Source of the DNA: CAVPXC01 sp963709505
GTDB lineage: Bacteria > Chloroflexota > Anaerolineae > JAAEKA01
Length of the DNA stretch: 64,000 bases
Reading direction: 5' to 3'
NCBI GenBank assembly: GCA_963709505.1
Contig: CAVPXC010000016.1
Location: forward strand, 1 to 64,000
The notes under the pieces are model-generated. The model had not been told where the DNA came from. It saw only the letters and a list, made by a program, of their open reading frames with translations, and did not search any database. Below are positions 1 through 8,790 of this stretch, in pieces (the stretch's first letter is position 1; the number at the start of each line of letters is the position of its first letter). A program made the position numbers and the translations under genes.

Positions 1-1
1 A

Positions 2-214
2 TCTCTGTGCCTTCATTCGATCAAGGGGGCCGAATCACTCCAGCTCAGTGACACTGAAGTGTACCCGCCAAACTGGACAGCGGAAGAAAAATGGCGAGGG
101 ATTTTGGTTGGAAACCGGGAACTCTCGCCTTGTTGGGAGGTGCAGGTCCGTTTGCAGGCGAGAATAACGAGTTGGTCAAGCCAATTCGATCGAGGTGACA
201 TCACAAAACTGTGA
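2..214 (+). CDS. C-terminal part of an unidentified protein (partial)
   Basis: An open frame enters from the left edge and stops at 212-214 (TGA). The last ~55 residues have a protein-like composition (EVYPPNWTAEEKWRG ... WEVQVRLQARITSW). No family was recognised. The start lies outside the window. It could also be chance reading, since only 70 codons are visible. Confidence 0.35.
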   Translation, partial: SLCLHSIKGAESLQLSDTEVYPPNWTAEEKWRGILVGNRELSPCWEVQVRLQARITSWSSQFDRGDITKL

Positions 215-599
215 CAAACAATAAAGCTGTTGACAGAACGACCCAGGAGGTCACGCTGCACAAATTATAGCACGCCTGTTCGATGCTGTCAAAAGCTGTG
301 GCCGAAGGGCCGAGGCCAACTCCGTGGTTTGCGCCAGCTGACTGTTAGCGCAGCACTAGGCGTCCATGCGACTCAAGAACTTCTTTGACTTGAACACGGT
401 ACTGTCAGCCATCACCCCCGAGACCACGCCTTTTTGCCGGGTGAAGTGCTACCATAAATGGAAGCCGCTTTCCACAGCTTATTCTCGCCGGTGCTGGAAG
501 GGTCTGGCACGCAACTGGCGGTAAACGCCGTTACACGACGCCTGCATCCGCCAGTCCATGCCGCCCATGAACGTGTACATGCGTAGCGGCATCAACGAT
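215..599. other. Stretch without a recognisable gene
   Basis: Only short frames are present, including a 52-codon + strand ORF at 366-524 that resembles nothing I know. A TTGACA hexamer lies at 235-240 without a convincing partner. I see no RNA gene or repeat here. Confidence 0.4.
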
Positions 600-695
600 T
601 GGATGCCAGCCAAGCCGAACCCAGTTGCGCCGGGCATCGATGATAATGCCATTGTTCATTTTGAGGGAAGTGACCGTACGATAACGCAGCGCCGT
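600..695 (-). pseudogene. C-terminal relic of an HNH endonuclease
   Basis: About 32 codons on the minus strand read like the C-terminus of small HNH endonucleases common in Chloroflexota and cyanobacteria, with the signature KMNNGIIIDARRNWV followed by RLGWHP. The HNH core with its metal-binding His and zinc Cys pairs is missing, and the frame is not closed by a recognisable start. It lies directly behind the gene at 718-1131, which is where the nuclease of this two-gene pair normally sits. The identification rests on the motif alone. Confidence 0.5.
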
Positions 696-717
696 CGAAA
701 GATAGATCGCCACGCTG

Positions 718-1131
718 TTATAGCCTCTCAAATGGCGGCACGGCATGGCCGCGCCACTGGAGCAGCGCGGCGGCGTGGGCCTTCCGCAACATGAAGCGAT
801 CGGCTTCGGCAACTTGGGCATCCAGTTCCAAACGCTCACCGGCGGTCAGCGCATCGTCGGCGTTCTTCTCCAGTAACTCCTGGAGGCGCCCTGCATCGGC
901 TTCGCTGCGCTGGCTGCGGGCGATGCGCCAGAGCGAGTTGTCGTCGAGCCGATCAAGGGCAGCCAGATCGGCCTGGAATTCGGCCGGCGCCTGCGACCAA
1001 TCGGGAGGACTGCCGGCGCGCACGGCGCGCACCAGCAAGTCGGTCAGTGACTGTTTGGTCGCGCGGGCCGTTTGCTCCAGACGAACATACAAATCCTCTG
1101 GCAGCGGCAGCACAATATCTTTAACGATCAT
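718..1131 (-). CDS. Conserved hypothetical protein (partner of HNH nuclease)
   Basis: 137 residues. The start at 1131 is chosen over the upstream one at 1197 because it has a GAGGA ribosome site 7 bases upstream. The N-terminus (IVLPLPEDLYVRLEQTARATKQSLTDLLVRAV) looks like a short strand plus helix with a ribbon-helix-helix or antitoxin flavour. The rest is helical and rich in Ala, Glu and Leu. Proteins of this shape are often encoded just ahead of an HNH endonuclease, and the relic of one follows at 600-695. The function is unknown. An antitoxin-like or DNA-binding role is only a guess. Confidence 0.7.
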   Translation of the reverse strand: MIVKDIVLPLPEDLYVRLEQTARATKQSLTDLLVRAVRAGSPPDWSQAPAEFQADLAALDRLDDNSLWRIARSQRSEADAGRLQELLEKNADDALTAGERLELDAQVAEADRFMLRKAHAAALLQWRGHAVPPFERL

Positions 1132-1328
1132 GGTTGCGTTCCTCACAATACGGTAACTGGCATCATCTTCGCATACGTCGCCGATAGGTTCATGCAATCG
1201 GCTCTTTCAGCCTTGATTCTACTGAAAAAGCCCTGTTGGTCAAGCCGATGCCTTTCGCCTTGCCAATCCCGCCACCCGCCTGCTAAGCGGTCGTGCATTA
1301 GGTCAGTTTTGAGATCGATAATGCGCCA

Positions 1329-1526
1329 TCATTCGGCAAACCAACTCTGCAGCGTCACCTTGAATTTCAGGAATGACGCATCTGTGCAGCGTGACAGACT
1401 TACCTGTTGCGCCAGTTGACGATAGAGGGCAGCGGAGCGCGGTAGACGGACAGTCCGTAGCGCATGCTCCATGTTTTTGTCGGCCACCAAAATGATGACG
1501 TGCTCCAGCACAGCGAGTGGTGTCAT
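1329..1526 (-). pseudogene. Truncated partner of the AAA ATPase gene
   Basis: The ATG overlaps the stop of the ATPase gene (ATGA, 1523-1526), a typical coupled pair. The first ~24 residues (MTPLAVLEHVIILVADKNME...) read like the start of a conserved small protein that accompanies this kind of ATPase. After HALR the sequence becomes unlike a folded protein and stops at 65 residues. A deletion or frameshift therefore probably removed most of the gene. The family name is uncertain, and similarity to DUF4276/TOPRIM-like partners of AAA ATPases is only a guess. Confidence 0.45.
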
Positions 1527-2794
1527 CCGAGAACTCCCGAGGCGAATAGCGTGCCCAGATTCGTTTCACCTTGCCAGTTGCGCAGGTAGGGGTGCTGGTC
1601 GCCGCTGACGATGTCGGTTGCGCCATCCTGATTGCGGGCAAAACAAAGCACATCGCGGACATTGGTGACGCTCAGAATGACCGGGGAATGAGTGGCCAGC
1701 AAAATCTGTGCGTCGTAAACCGAAGAGAGCGACTGGAACATGGTTTCGACGGCGCGTGGGTGGATGCCGTTCTCCGGTTCCTCGATAAGCAAGATACCGC
1801 TGAACGCTGGAATATAAGCTGGGATGGTAAGCGCCAGCAGGCGCAGGGTGCCATCCGAAGCCAGCCACGATGGAATACGTAGCCCCCCGTCGTATTCGAG
1901 GACGAGATAGCGATGCCGGTCCTCGTCTCGCTCGACCGTGGTCACATTGGCCAGGTCAGGCAAAGCAGAGCGCAGGTGTTCGATCCACGCCCGATGCCGC
2001 TCCGGTGTGCGTCGCTCCAGGTCAGTCACCACCCACGGTAGGTTGGAGCCGTCTGGCCGTAATTCGCGCTGCAGGTGGGGCGGGCTGGGGTTGCGCATCA
2101 GGCGGCTGTTCAACACGTACTGGCGCACGCCGTCCATGAGCAGACCCTTGAGCCAGGTGGAGGCGGGAAAACGCGTCTCATCCTCGGGCAAGTTAGCCAG
2201 GGTCGATTTGCGCGGCCCCAGGCGAAACGCTGGCACCCAGCCCTTGCCGGAGCTTTCATAGACTTCGGAGTAATAATTGTCGTTGCCGCCCGGTGACTTC
2301 TTAAACGCCAATTGGGCGACCTTGCCGCCGCGGCCCGATATGATCGTGTCCGGCCGAGTGAGCAACTCAGGGAAGCGCAGACGCTGCTGTGCCGGCTGGG
2401 CTGGTCCGTTGCCATTCGATGTCTTGAGAATGCCGCTTTCGGCTGCAATCTCGATTTCGTTGGAGGATGGATTGACGGCCAGCGCCACTTCGTAGCGGAT
2501 CACGTCGTGTTCAGGGCGGCCCAATTTCTGTCGCACCACGTCGGGCAGGCGCGCTTCGATAGCCAATTCGAAGCGGTCGCCTTCATGACGCCAGAGCAAG
2601 TCCTGGAAGGTGCGGCTGCGCTCACCCACGGCGTCCTCCAAACCGTCGGAGACCAGCCGGCCCAAGAAGGCCACCACGTCAAGAAAGGTCGTCTTGCCGC
2701 TGGCGTTCGGCCCGACCAGCACGCGAAAGTCGCCGAGCGGCTGGCGCACATAGCGAAGGCAACGGTAATTGAGCGCTTCGATCAGTGTGAACAT
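1523..2794 (-). CDS. AAA family ATPase (RecF/OLD-like)
   Basis: 423 residues. The start at 2794 (MFTLIEALNYRCLRYV) is preceded by AAAGGAG; the longer open frame to 3040 is non-coding. Walker A is GPNASGKT at residues 28-35. Walker B is LLIEEPENGIHP in the last quarter, followed by a LLATHSP switch motif. This is the pattern of ABC-type AAA_21/OLD-like ATPases used in defence modules and DNA repair. The protein would bind ATP and dimerise through the signature region. Its usual small partner follows in coupled overlap but is broken (1329-1526), so the pair may be non-functional. Confidence 0.85.
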   Translation of the reverse strand: MFTLIEALNYRCLRYVRQPLGDFRVLVGPNASGKTTFLDVVAFLGRLVSDGLEDAVGERSRTFQDLLWRHEGDRFELAIEARLPDVVRQKLGRPEHDVIRYEVALAVNPSSNEIEIAAESGILKTSNGNGPAQPAQQRLRFPELLTRPDTIISGRGGKVAQLAFKKSPGGNDNYYSEVYESSGKGWVPAFRLGPRKSTLANLPEDETRFPASTWLKGLLMDGVRQYVLNSRLMRNPSPPHLQRELRPDGSNLPWVVTDLERRTPERHRAWIEHLRSALPDLANVTTVERDEDRHRYLVLEYDGGLRIPSWLASDGTLRLLALTIPAYIPAFSGILLIEEPENGIHPRAVETMFQSLSSVYDAQILLATHSPVILSVTNVRDVLCFARNQDGATDIVSGDQHPYLRNWQGETNLGTLFASGVLG

Positions 2795-3072
2795 GAGCGT
2801 CTCCTTTGGGGTTCTCCGGTTTGAGCAGCGGCGCCACCGACATCTGCCCGCAGAGCAGGTCTTGCAGCAGGCCGGTTGACCCACTAAATCCTGTCTGCAA
2901 ACTGCAAAGCAAACTGCTGGCAACGTTTCTTGAAGATGTCCAGGCTGCCATGCAGAGCCAGGGACTGGGCACGCAGGGCGTTGAACAAGGGATATTCTCT
3001 CACGCCGCAAGGAACAGACGCACGCGAAGGCACAGAGCATTCACCGCAGAGGGTTCGCACGCCGAATACAAC
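2795..3072. other. Gap with a possible gene remnant
   Basis: No complete gene. On the minus strand, between about 2880 and 3000, one frame reads REYPLFNALRAQSLALHG and continues to QFADRI before a stop, which looks like a fragment of an old helical protein. The adjacent stretch at about 3000-3045 (CGCAAGGAACAGACGCACGC with neighbours) resembles dispersed low-complexity intergenic repeats. Neither can be assigned. Confidence 0.3.
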
Positions 3073-4218
3073 CTACCGCGGGCGAGCTTCGTAATGCTCC
3101 GAGCGCAGCCAGGCTCGCAGCGTGGCGCGATACAGCGCCCGTTCGAAATAGCCACCGGAGAGCGACAGGCCGTCGTAGCCCTTTTGCAGCAACGGCTCCA
3201 GCAGGGGCGTTACCTGCTGGGCGTAATGGCGCATGCAGGCCTCGGGGTGGATGCCCGGCCACGAATAGCACGAGACGACGGTTCGCCGCTGGTCGCTGGG
3301 GATCGAGGATGGCACCGTCACGCTCCAATCCTTGTCGTCGGGGAGGAAGACGTATTTGTCCAGGTTGCCCTGGGGGATGCCCTCGATCGCGCGCACCACG
3401 GGCGGATCCCCGTCCAGGGTGTAGGGATCGACGGCCAGATCGGCGACGACTGCGTGCTCCGGCAGCCAGCCCAGCCAGGCGTTGGGCACGACGTGCTGGG
3501 ACGGATCGCGACGCTGCGTGGCGTCCACCAGGATGTCGGCCTGCTCGAACAGCCAACGCATGGTGTCCGCGTTGCCGGTGATGTTGCGTCCCACCGCCAT
3601 GGCGACCACGCCTGGACCCTGGCGCTGGATGTGCTGCTGGTTGCGCACGACGTCGCCCAGCTTGGTGGCAGCTTCGACTGCGTGTTTGCCCACCATGCCC
3701 GCCCCCAGGATCAGCACGCGGATCGGCTGGCCGTCAGGCCGGCGCAGCCGCGGCCAGCGCTGCTGCAAGACATCGAAGGCCACCTCCAGCCCGTTCCACG
3801 CCACCGCCTTCATGTTCTCCACCAGGCGCAGGTTATTGTCGGCCACGATACTGTCAATGGAGATAGCCTGAATGCCCAGCTCGCGCAACAGATCGACGCG
3901 TTTGGGACGAGTCGGGAAGTGCAGCATCGAGAGCAGACAGGCGCCGGCCTGCATGAGATGAAACTCCTCAGGGGTCGGCGAGCGCAGGACAATCACCAGG
4001 TCCTGGCGATAAGCCTCCTCGTGGCTGCACAGGAACACCTGCGCGTTGCCCTGGCGGTAGTCGTCGAAGGTAAAGCCCGAGCGCGAGCCATAGCCCTCCT
4101 CCACGCAGACCGTCAGCCCCTGCTGAGCCAGGTGTTGGATGAACTCCGGCAGGAAGACACGCCTTTCGGCGGGCTCCTTCATCATGCGTGGAAAGCCGAT
4201 CGTGCGCGGCGTCGTCAT
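3073..4218 (-). CDS. Alanine dehydrogenase/PNT-like NAD(P)-binding protein (copy 1)
   Basis: 381 residues with the two-part fold of the alanine dehydrogenase / transhydrogenase alpha family. The N-terminal substrate half includes RMMKEPAERRVFLPE. A Rossmann half has GAGMVG at 172-177 and a later segment ILVDATQRRDPSQHVVPN. It ends with a conserved SCYSWPGIHPEACM block. Members oxidise an amino or imino acid with NAD(P), but the true substrate of this subgroup is not known, and saccharopine- or lysine-type reactions are possible. It lies 37 bases behind a 45%-like paralogue (4270-5401) in the same direction, so the two are probably one transcript. The start has a GAGGAGG-like site nearby (GGAGGCAATCG). 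Confidence 0.75.
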   Translation of the reverse strand: MTTPRTIGFPRMMKEPAERRVFLPEFIQHLAQQGLTVCVEEGYGSRSGFTFDDYRQGNAQVFLCSHEEAYRQDLVIVLRSPTPEEFHLMQAGACLLSMLHFPTRPKRVDLLRELGIQAISIDSIVADNNLRLVENMKAVAWNGLEVAFDVLQQRWPRLRRPDGQPIRVLILGAGMVGKHAVEAATKLGDVVRNQQHIQRQGPGVVAMAVGRNITGNADTMRWLFEQADILVDATQRRDPSQHVVPNAWLGWLPEHAVVADLAVDPYTLDGDPPVVRAIEGIPQGNLDKYVFLPDDKDWSVTVPSSIPSDQRRTVVSCYSWPGIHPEACMRHYAQQVTPLLEPLLQKGYDGLSLSGGYFERALYRATLRAWLRSEHYEARPR

Positions 4219-4269
4219 CGATTGCCTCCTCGTTTGGGTTGGTTGACGTGAGGTCTTAACCCACGTGGA

Positions 4270-5401
4270 TCAGCCGGTCGGGGTCCAGCGGCTGAGCTGA
4301 GCCCGGGCGATGGCGCGCTCGAAGAAGCGGCCGTTGGGATCGATGCCCGCCAGCCCGCCCTTGGTGATCAGCGTGCGCATGATCGGCTGCAGCTGCCGGC
4401 CATAGAACTCGCATGCAGTCCTTGGGGTGCAGGCCGGGCCAGGAGTAACAGGAGACCGTATGCCGCCGGTGGCGGGTGGAAAGACACGACGGCACCTGGC
4501 CCCAGGCCGGATCGTCAGGCGCAAACACGTACTGGTCCAGGCTGCCCTGGGGAATGCCCTCGATCCCCTTGACCTTGGGTGGATCGGCCGTGCAGTCGTA
4601 GGGATCGACCGATAGGTCCACCAACACGGCGTGTTCTGGCAGATGCGCCAGCCAGTCGTTTGGGATGACGACCTGGCTGGCGTCAGGGCGTTGGGTGGCA
4701 TCGACCAGGATGTCGGTATCGGCCAAGATGGCGCGCATGACGGTCTCGTGCCCTGTCAGGTCGTAGTCGACCACGGTGACTTGCACTCCCGGCACGCCCA
4801 GGGCCACCATGCGCTGGCGCAGCGTCTCGTCACCATAGCGGATGGCTGCGGCCACCACGTGGCTGCCCACCGCCCCTGCGCCGATCAGCGTCACCCGGAT
4901 GGGCGGCCGCTGCGGGCTTGCGAAGCCGGCCGCGGGGTAGATCGACGCCAGCACCTGGAAGCCCACCTCGAGCCCGTTCCAGGCCACCGAGTGCAGGTTC
5001 TCGATCAGCCGGCGGCCCACGTCGTCCTTGATCGAGTCAAGGGACAGGGCCTCCAGCCCGCGCTGGCGAAGGTCGGCCACCCGCTCCGGCCGGGTCGGGT
5101 AGTGCGCCATGGTCATCAGACAGCTGCCGGGCTGCATCAAGGCGATTTCGGCGTCGCTGGGGTAGCGCATCACCAACACGTAGTCCTGACGATAGACCTC
5201 CTCCAACGGTGCAAAGCGCACGCTGGCAGCCGCGCGGCGATAGTCGTCCTGGCGGTAGTTTATGCCCGATCCATAGCCGGTTTCCAGCACAACCTGGGCG
5301 CCGTGCTGCGCCATCCTGGCGACAAACGAGGGCAGAAACGCCCGTCTCTCGCCGGCCTCTTTATGCATCTGGGGCAGTCCAATGGTGAATTGCGACGACA
5401 T
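4270..5401 (-). CDS. Alanine dehydrogenase/PNT-like protein (copy 2, frameshifted)
   Basis: Tandem paralogue of the next gene, with the Rossmann motif GAGAVG at 174-179 and the shared CYSWPGLHPKDCM block. After DCMR the reading frame is wrong. The matching end (EFYGRQLQPIMRTLITKGG ... FFERAIARAQLSRW) is in another frame and stops at 4270. One base is missing near 4407-4412 on the minus strand. With one base restored the protein has about the same length and end as copy 1. It may be a real pseudogene or an assembly indel. The ATG at 5401 is preceded by GAAAGAGGC, a weak ribosome site. Confidence 0.65.
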
Positions 5402-5568
5402 GAAGAGCCTCTTTCTCGCTCATTCGCAGTTAGCTGCGGATCGTGTCTGGTTCTCGGTTCGCCGCTCCGTTGACGACGAAGAACCAGGTAGGGCTTATGG
5501 TACACGTTCCTCTATCGCTTGGCAAGCGCCGAGTTGTTCCCTTTGGAGCGCTGCTTACCGAAGTTAAT

Positions 5569-5587
5569 TAGACCGGTCGTTATAATT
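5569..5587 (+). promoter_or_regulatory. LmrA/YxaF-type operator overlapping a -10 box
   Basis: TAGACCGGTCGTTATAATT matches closely the LmrA/YxaF box known from Bacillus (TAGACCRKTC...ATAWWT). It contains a perfect TATAAT (5581-5586) only 7 bases ahead of the ATG at 5594, so transcription would start at or next to the start codon (leaderless mRNA). The regulator that follows has the matching C-terminal family features, which suggests autoregulation. Confidence 0.55.
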
Positions 5588-5593
5588 CCTGAC

Positions 5594-6172
5594 ATGGCAA
5601 GAACTACTGCAAGCACAGTCCGCGAGCACATCGTCGAGGCAACCTGCGACCTGCTTGAGGCCCAGGGCTACCACGCCACCGGAGTGAACCAGATCGTGGC
5701 CGAAAGCGGTGCGCCCAAAGGTTCGCTCTACCACTACTTTCCCGACGGCAAGGAGGCGCTGGCGGCTGCAGCCATCGATCGTGCCGGCCGCAGCCTGGCG
5801 GGGCGGGTCGAGGCCGGGCTCTCCCTTTGCGACGATCCCGCCGACGCCGTGCAGTTCCTGGTCCAGCGCATCGCCGACGTGATTGAGGAGTCGGGCTTCC
5901 GCTCTGGCGGGCCGTTGACTGCCGTCGCCATGGAGACCGCCACTGCCAGCCCGCGGCTCAACCTGGCTTGCCGCGAGGCCTTCGACCGGCTGCAAGGGGC
6001 CTTCGCCGCCAAACTGGCAGCCAGCGGCTACGAGCCTCAGCGGGCGGCGCACCTGGCGGCCTTCATCACTGCGGCCATCGAAGGCGGCATCCTGCTCAGC
6101 CGCACCTACCACACAGGCGATCCACTGCGCCGCGTCGGCCAGGAGCTGGCCGCGCTGCTGCAGCAGAAGTAA
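5594..6172 (+). CDS. TetR-family repressor, LmrA/YxaF-like
   Basis: 192 residues. The start at 5594 is chosen because homology begins at MARTTASTVREHIVEATCDL; the upstream extension is non-coding. The helix-turn-helix lies around residues 28-49 (TGVNQIVAESGAPKGSLYHYFP). The C-terminal part (GGPLTAVAMETATASPRL, and AFITAAIEGGILLSR near the end) fits the LmrA/YxaF ligand domain. It probably represses itself and the membrane protein at 6197 through the operator at 5569-5587. The inducer is unknown. Confidence 0.85.
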   Translation: MARTTASTVREHIVEATCDLLEAQGYHATGVNQIVAESGAPKGSLYHYFPDGKEALAAAAIDRAGRSLAGRVEAGLSLCDDPADAVQFLVQRIADVIEESGFRSGGPLTAVAMETATASPRLNLACREAFDRLQGAFAAKLAASGYEPQRAAHLAAFITAAIEGGILLSRTYHTGDPLRRVGQELAALLQQK

Positions 6173-6196
6173 ACAAGCAACCAAAGGAGAGATCAA

Positions 6197-6628
6197 ATGA
6201 CTGTTCAATCAACAACCATGCCGGCGAAGCTCACCGGCAAACAGATCCTTGTGAACGGCCTGATCGCCATTATCGTGGCGATTATCGGCAATGTGATCGT
6301 GCGTTTGATTATGGGCGCCTTGGTGGCTATCCCAGGCGACTTTCCGCCCATGCAGATCGGCGCGATTGCGTTCTTCACAGCGTTCTACGGCGTCGGCGCT
6401 ACGGCGGTGTACTGGATCATCAACCGGGTATCCAGCAACCCGCAGCGCGTATGGCTCGTGGTGGTCATCATCGGCTTCGTGCTGACCGCGCTGCCTGACC
6501 TGGCGCTGGCTGCCAATCCCAGCAGCGCTCCCTTTCCCGGCGGCACGTCGCAGCTCTGGCTGCTGCTGCTTGTGTTCCATCTCGTGGCTGGAATCATCTA
6601 CTATCTTCTGATCCCGCGGCGCAGATAG
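6197..6628 (+). CDS. DUF6069-like four-helix membrane protein
   Basis: 143 residues with four predicted membrane segments (about 18-45, 57-78, 87-106 and 119-138). It ends in a basic IPRRR tail. It has a strong ribosome site (AAAGGAGAG) and starts 24 bases after the TetR gene, so it is probably the target of that repressor. It resembles the DUF6069 family of small membrane proteins of unknown function. An efflux or stress role is only suggested by the regulator. Confidence 0.7.
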   Translation: MTVQSTTMPAKLTGKQILVNGLIAIIVAIIGNVIVRLIMGALVAIPGDFPPMQIGAIAFFTAFYGVGATAVYWIINRVSSNPQRVWLVVVIIGFVLTALPDLALAANPSSAPFPGGTSQLWLLLLVFHLVAGIIYYLLIPRRR

Positions 6629-6650
6629 CAGCCAGGTTGGGTAGGTTGAG

Positions 6651-6699
6651 GAAAGCCGGTCCGGTTTCGCAGGCAAGTATCCCAACTGGACCGGCTTTC
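6651..6699 (+). terminator. Rho-independent terminator
   Basis: Arms GAAAGCCGGTCC (6651-6662) and GGACCGGCTTTC (6688-6699) pair perfectly and are followed by TTTT. It sits 22 bases after the membrane-protein stop and closes the TetR/DUF6069 operon. Confidence 0.8.
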
Positions 6700-6740
6700 T
6701 TTTCGCCCATGGCCTCCGTACAGAAAAATCACGTATTCAT

Positions 6741-7610
6741 GACAGTATAGCCCCAGCCAATCACATTCTGATCACAGGCGCCACCGGCAACGTCGGCCGG
6801 GAGCTGGCGAGTCTGTTGCACGGCCAGGGCCACCCGATCCGCGCGGCTGTCACCTCGGCAAAGAGCGCGCAGAACCTGCCGTATCCGGACATTCCCTGGA
6901 CGCTCTTTGATTTTGATCAGCCGGCGACCTACGCCGCGGCATTTGCTGGTGTAGATCGTCTCTTCCTGATGCGCCCGCCGCACATCAGCGACATCGACCG
7001 CAGCATCAAACCCGTTATCGAGTTTGCCGCGTCCGCGGGCGTCCGGCAGATCGTTTTCTTGTCCCTGATCGGCGCTGAGAGCAACCGTGTCGTTCCGCAC
7101 GCCAAAGTTGAGAAGATCCTGCAAGCCGGGGTCACGCCTTATACCCTGTTGCGCTGTGGCTTCTTCATGCAAAATCTGAGCACGACCCACCGCCAGGATA
7201 TTGTCGAACACAACGATATCTTTGTTCCGGCCGGCAAGGGCAAGACCGCCTTCATCGATGTGCGCGATATTGCGGCTGTGGCTGCCAAGGTGTTGACCGA
7301 GCCAGGGCACGAGAACCAGGCCTATCCGCTGACCGGGAGCGAAGCCCTGGACTACTACCAAACAGCGCAGATCTTTAGCCAGGTCTTGGAACGCCCGATC
7401 ACTTACAGTTCGCCAACGCCCTGGCGTTTTGCCTGGCGCATGTGGCGGCGCGGCAACCCATTGAGCTACGTCGGCGTCGTCAGTGCAATTTACATGACTA
7501 CCCGTTTCGGCATGGCTGAAGGTGTCACGCCCAATGCGGCAGAGTTGCTGGGCCGCCCGCCGCTCTCCATGCGTCAGTTCGTCGAAGACCACGTCACGGT
7601 GTGGCGGTGA
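6741..7610 (+). CDS. NmrA-like NAD(P)-binding protein (5' frameshift)
   Basis: About 290 residues of an atypical short-chain dehydrogenase of the NmrA/NAD(P)H azoreductase type. The Rossmann motif ILITGATGNVGREL lies upstream of the first in-frame TTG (6816), so the protein must begin earlier. The only sensible ATG (6740-6742) is out of frame by one base, which points to a small indel in the first codons. Later landmarks are FLMRPPHISD, a FLSLIGAE segment and a C-terminal PLSMRQFVEDH. Such proteins sense or reduce with NAD(P)H; the substrate is unknown. Confidence 0.7.
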   Translation, partial: DSIAPANHILITGATGNVGRELASLLHGQGHPIRAAVTSAKSAQNLPYPDIPWTLFDFDQPATYAAAFAGVDRLFLMRPPHISDIDRSIKPVIEFAASAGVRQIVFLSLIGAESNRVVPHAKVEKILQAGVTPYTLLRCGFFMQNLSTTHRQDIVEHNDIFVPAGKGKTAFIDVRDIAAVAAKVLTEPGHENQAYPLTGSEALDYYQTAQIFSQVLERPITYSSPTPWRFAWRMWRRGNPLSYVGVVSAIYMTTRFGMAEGVTPNAAELLGRPPLSMRQFVEDHVTVWR

Positions 7611-7659
7611 ATGCCAGCCCGCTGGAGGCCTCTTCATCAGGACGTGATTAAGGGAGCTA

Positions 7660-7869
7660 GGACTGGATGCCGAGATCCTTCACACCCCCGGCTCCAGCCC
7701 AGGCTCGATCACCATGATGTTCCAAAACGGCGATGCCTTCATCGGCGACATCCTGCGAGACGGCGTCATGAGCGGGATGTTCCTGTCCTCCCGGCTCAAA
7801 TACCCCTTCTTATCGATGAACTCGTCGCTGCTATTCGGCGCTGCCCATCGTCATGAACCGATCGGCTGA
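7660..7869 (+). pseudogene. C-terminal relic of an MBL-fold hydrolase
   Basis: One + strand frame reads LDAEILHTPGSSPGSITMMF then GDAFIGDILRDGV and runs to TGA at 7867-7869. HTPGxxPGS followed by GD is the second half of a metallo-beta-lactamase fold, holding one zinc ligand His and the bridging Asp. The HxHxDH first half is absent. Its end overlaps the convergent SDR gene by 39 bases. It is a fragment and not expected to be active. Confidence 0.6.
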
Positions 7870-8634
7870 CATGGCGGCAAGTTGGCGCGGCATCAGCCGG
7901 GTCGACTGGGCCAAGGCAGCGTTCTTGTAGCCCGGCACGACGCTGGCTTTACCCTTGAGCAGCGCGTCGACGGCGATGCGCGTCACGTCCGGGCTCTCCA
8001 TCATCATCGTCCGCTGGTACAGGCTGGGTTGCTGGCCGGCAACATCCAGGAACTCGGTCTTGGTGACGCCAGGCGATACCACGGTCACGGTAACGCCGGT
8101 CTTGCGCAGCTCGTAGTGCAGCGCTTCGCCAAAGAAGAGTACGTAGCTCTTGGCGGCCGAGTAGGTGGCGTAGGTCGGGGAGGGTTGATACGCGCCGATG
8201 GAGGCCACCAGCAGCACGTAGCCGAAGCGCCGCTCGACCATGTCCCTGACGAACAGCTTGGTCAGGTGCGTCAGTGTCACGATGTCCAGCTCCAACATGG
8301 CCCGCTCGCGTTCCCAGGGGATCTCCAGGAAATCGCCGTATAGGCCAAAGCCGGCGTTGTTGACCAGCACATCTACGGCCTGGCCGCTGGCCTTGAGCTG
8401 GTCGTAGAGTCGCTGCGGCGCGCCGGCGGGTTCCAAGTCCATGGCGATCACGTCGACCTGCACGCCGTACTGCGCGGTGATCTCCTGCTGCACTGCTCGC
8501 AGCCGATCCTCGCGACGGGCCACCAGGATCACGTTGCAGCCGCGGCTGGCCAGGTTCTTGGCGAAGTCCACTCCCAGCCCGCTGGAGGCGCCGGTGACCA
8601 GCGCCCATTTGCCCTTCAAATTCGCTTGTTTCAT
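7831..8634 (-). CDS. SDR family oxidoreductase
   Basis: 267 residues, a classical short-chain dehydrogenase/reductase. The cofactor motif TGASSGLG is at 14-21 and NNAG at 92-95. The catalytic Ser145, Tyr158 and Lys162 (YSAAK) are all present. Arg40/41 after the second strand suggests NADP(H). It reduces or oxidises a carbonyl/alcohol; the substrate is unknown. The ATG has AGAGAAC upstream. The palindromic repeat at 8663-8775 lies directly ahead of it. Confidence 0.85.
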   Translation of the reverse strand: MKQANLKGKWALVTGASSGLGVDFAKNLASRGCNVILVARREDRLRAVQQEITAQYGVQVDVIAMDLEPAGAPQRLYDQLKASGQAVDVLVNNAGFGLYGDFLEIPWERERAMLELDIVTLTHLTKLFVRDMVERRFGYVLLVASIGAYQPSPTYATYSAAKSYVLFFGEALHYELRKTGVTVTVVSPGVTKTEFLDVAGQQPSLYQRTMMMESPDVTRIAVDALLKGKASVVPGYKNAALAQSTRLMPRQLAAMSADRFMTMGSAE

Positions 8635-8662
8635 CTTGTTCTCTCCATATCAGTCGAATATC

Positions 8663-8775
8663 GTTATTGCTCAGCCCGTCATTCCTGCGAAAGCAGGAAT
8701 CCATCTGGGTTTTTCGCTTTGAGCACCAATTGGATGGATTCTTGCTTTCGCAGGAATGACGGTGGGCGCAGTTAC
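8663..8775. repeat. MITE-like palindromic element, family A copy 1
   Basis: Inverted arms beginning GTTATTGCTCAGCCCGTC on the left and, reading inward from the right, GTAACTGCGCCCACCGTC, followed by paired CATTCCTGCGAAAGC / GCTTTCGCAGGAATG. It shares its terminal GTAACTGCTCACCCGTCATT core with copies at 20654-20764 and 61726-61879. No clear target duplication is visible here. It separates the SDR gene from the TetR operon that points the same way. Confidence 0.7.
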
Positions 8776-8790
8776 GAATGCTTATCAATC

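Noticed and set aside
1303..1662. 119-codon minus-strand frame
   Set aside because: Overlaps the end of the ATPase and its broken partner in a third frame without any motif.
2806..4251. 481-codon open frame on the + strand
   Set aside because: It is antisense to the PNT-like gene copy 1; the composition follows the opposite-strand codon pattern and shows no domain.
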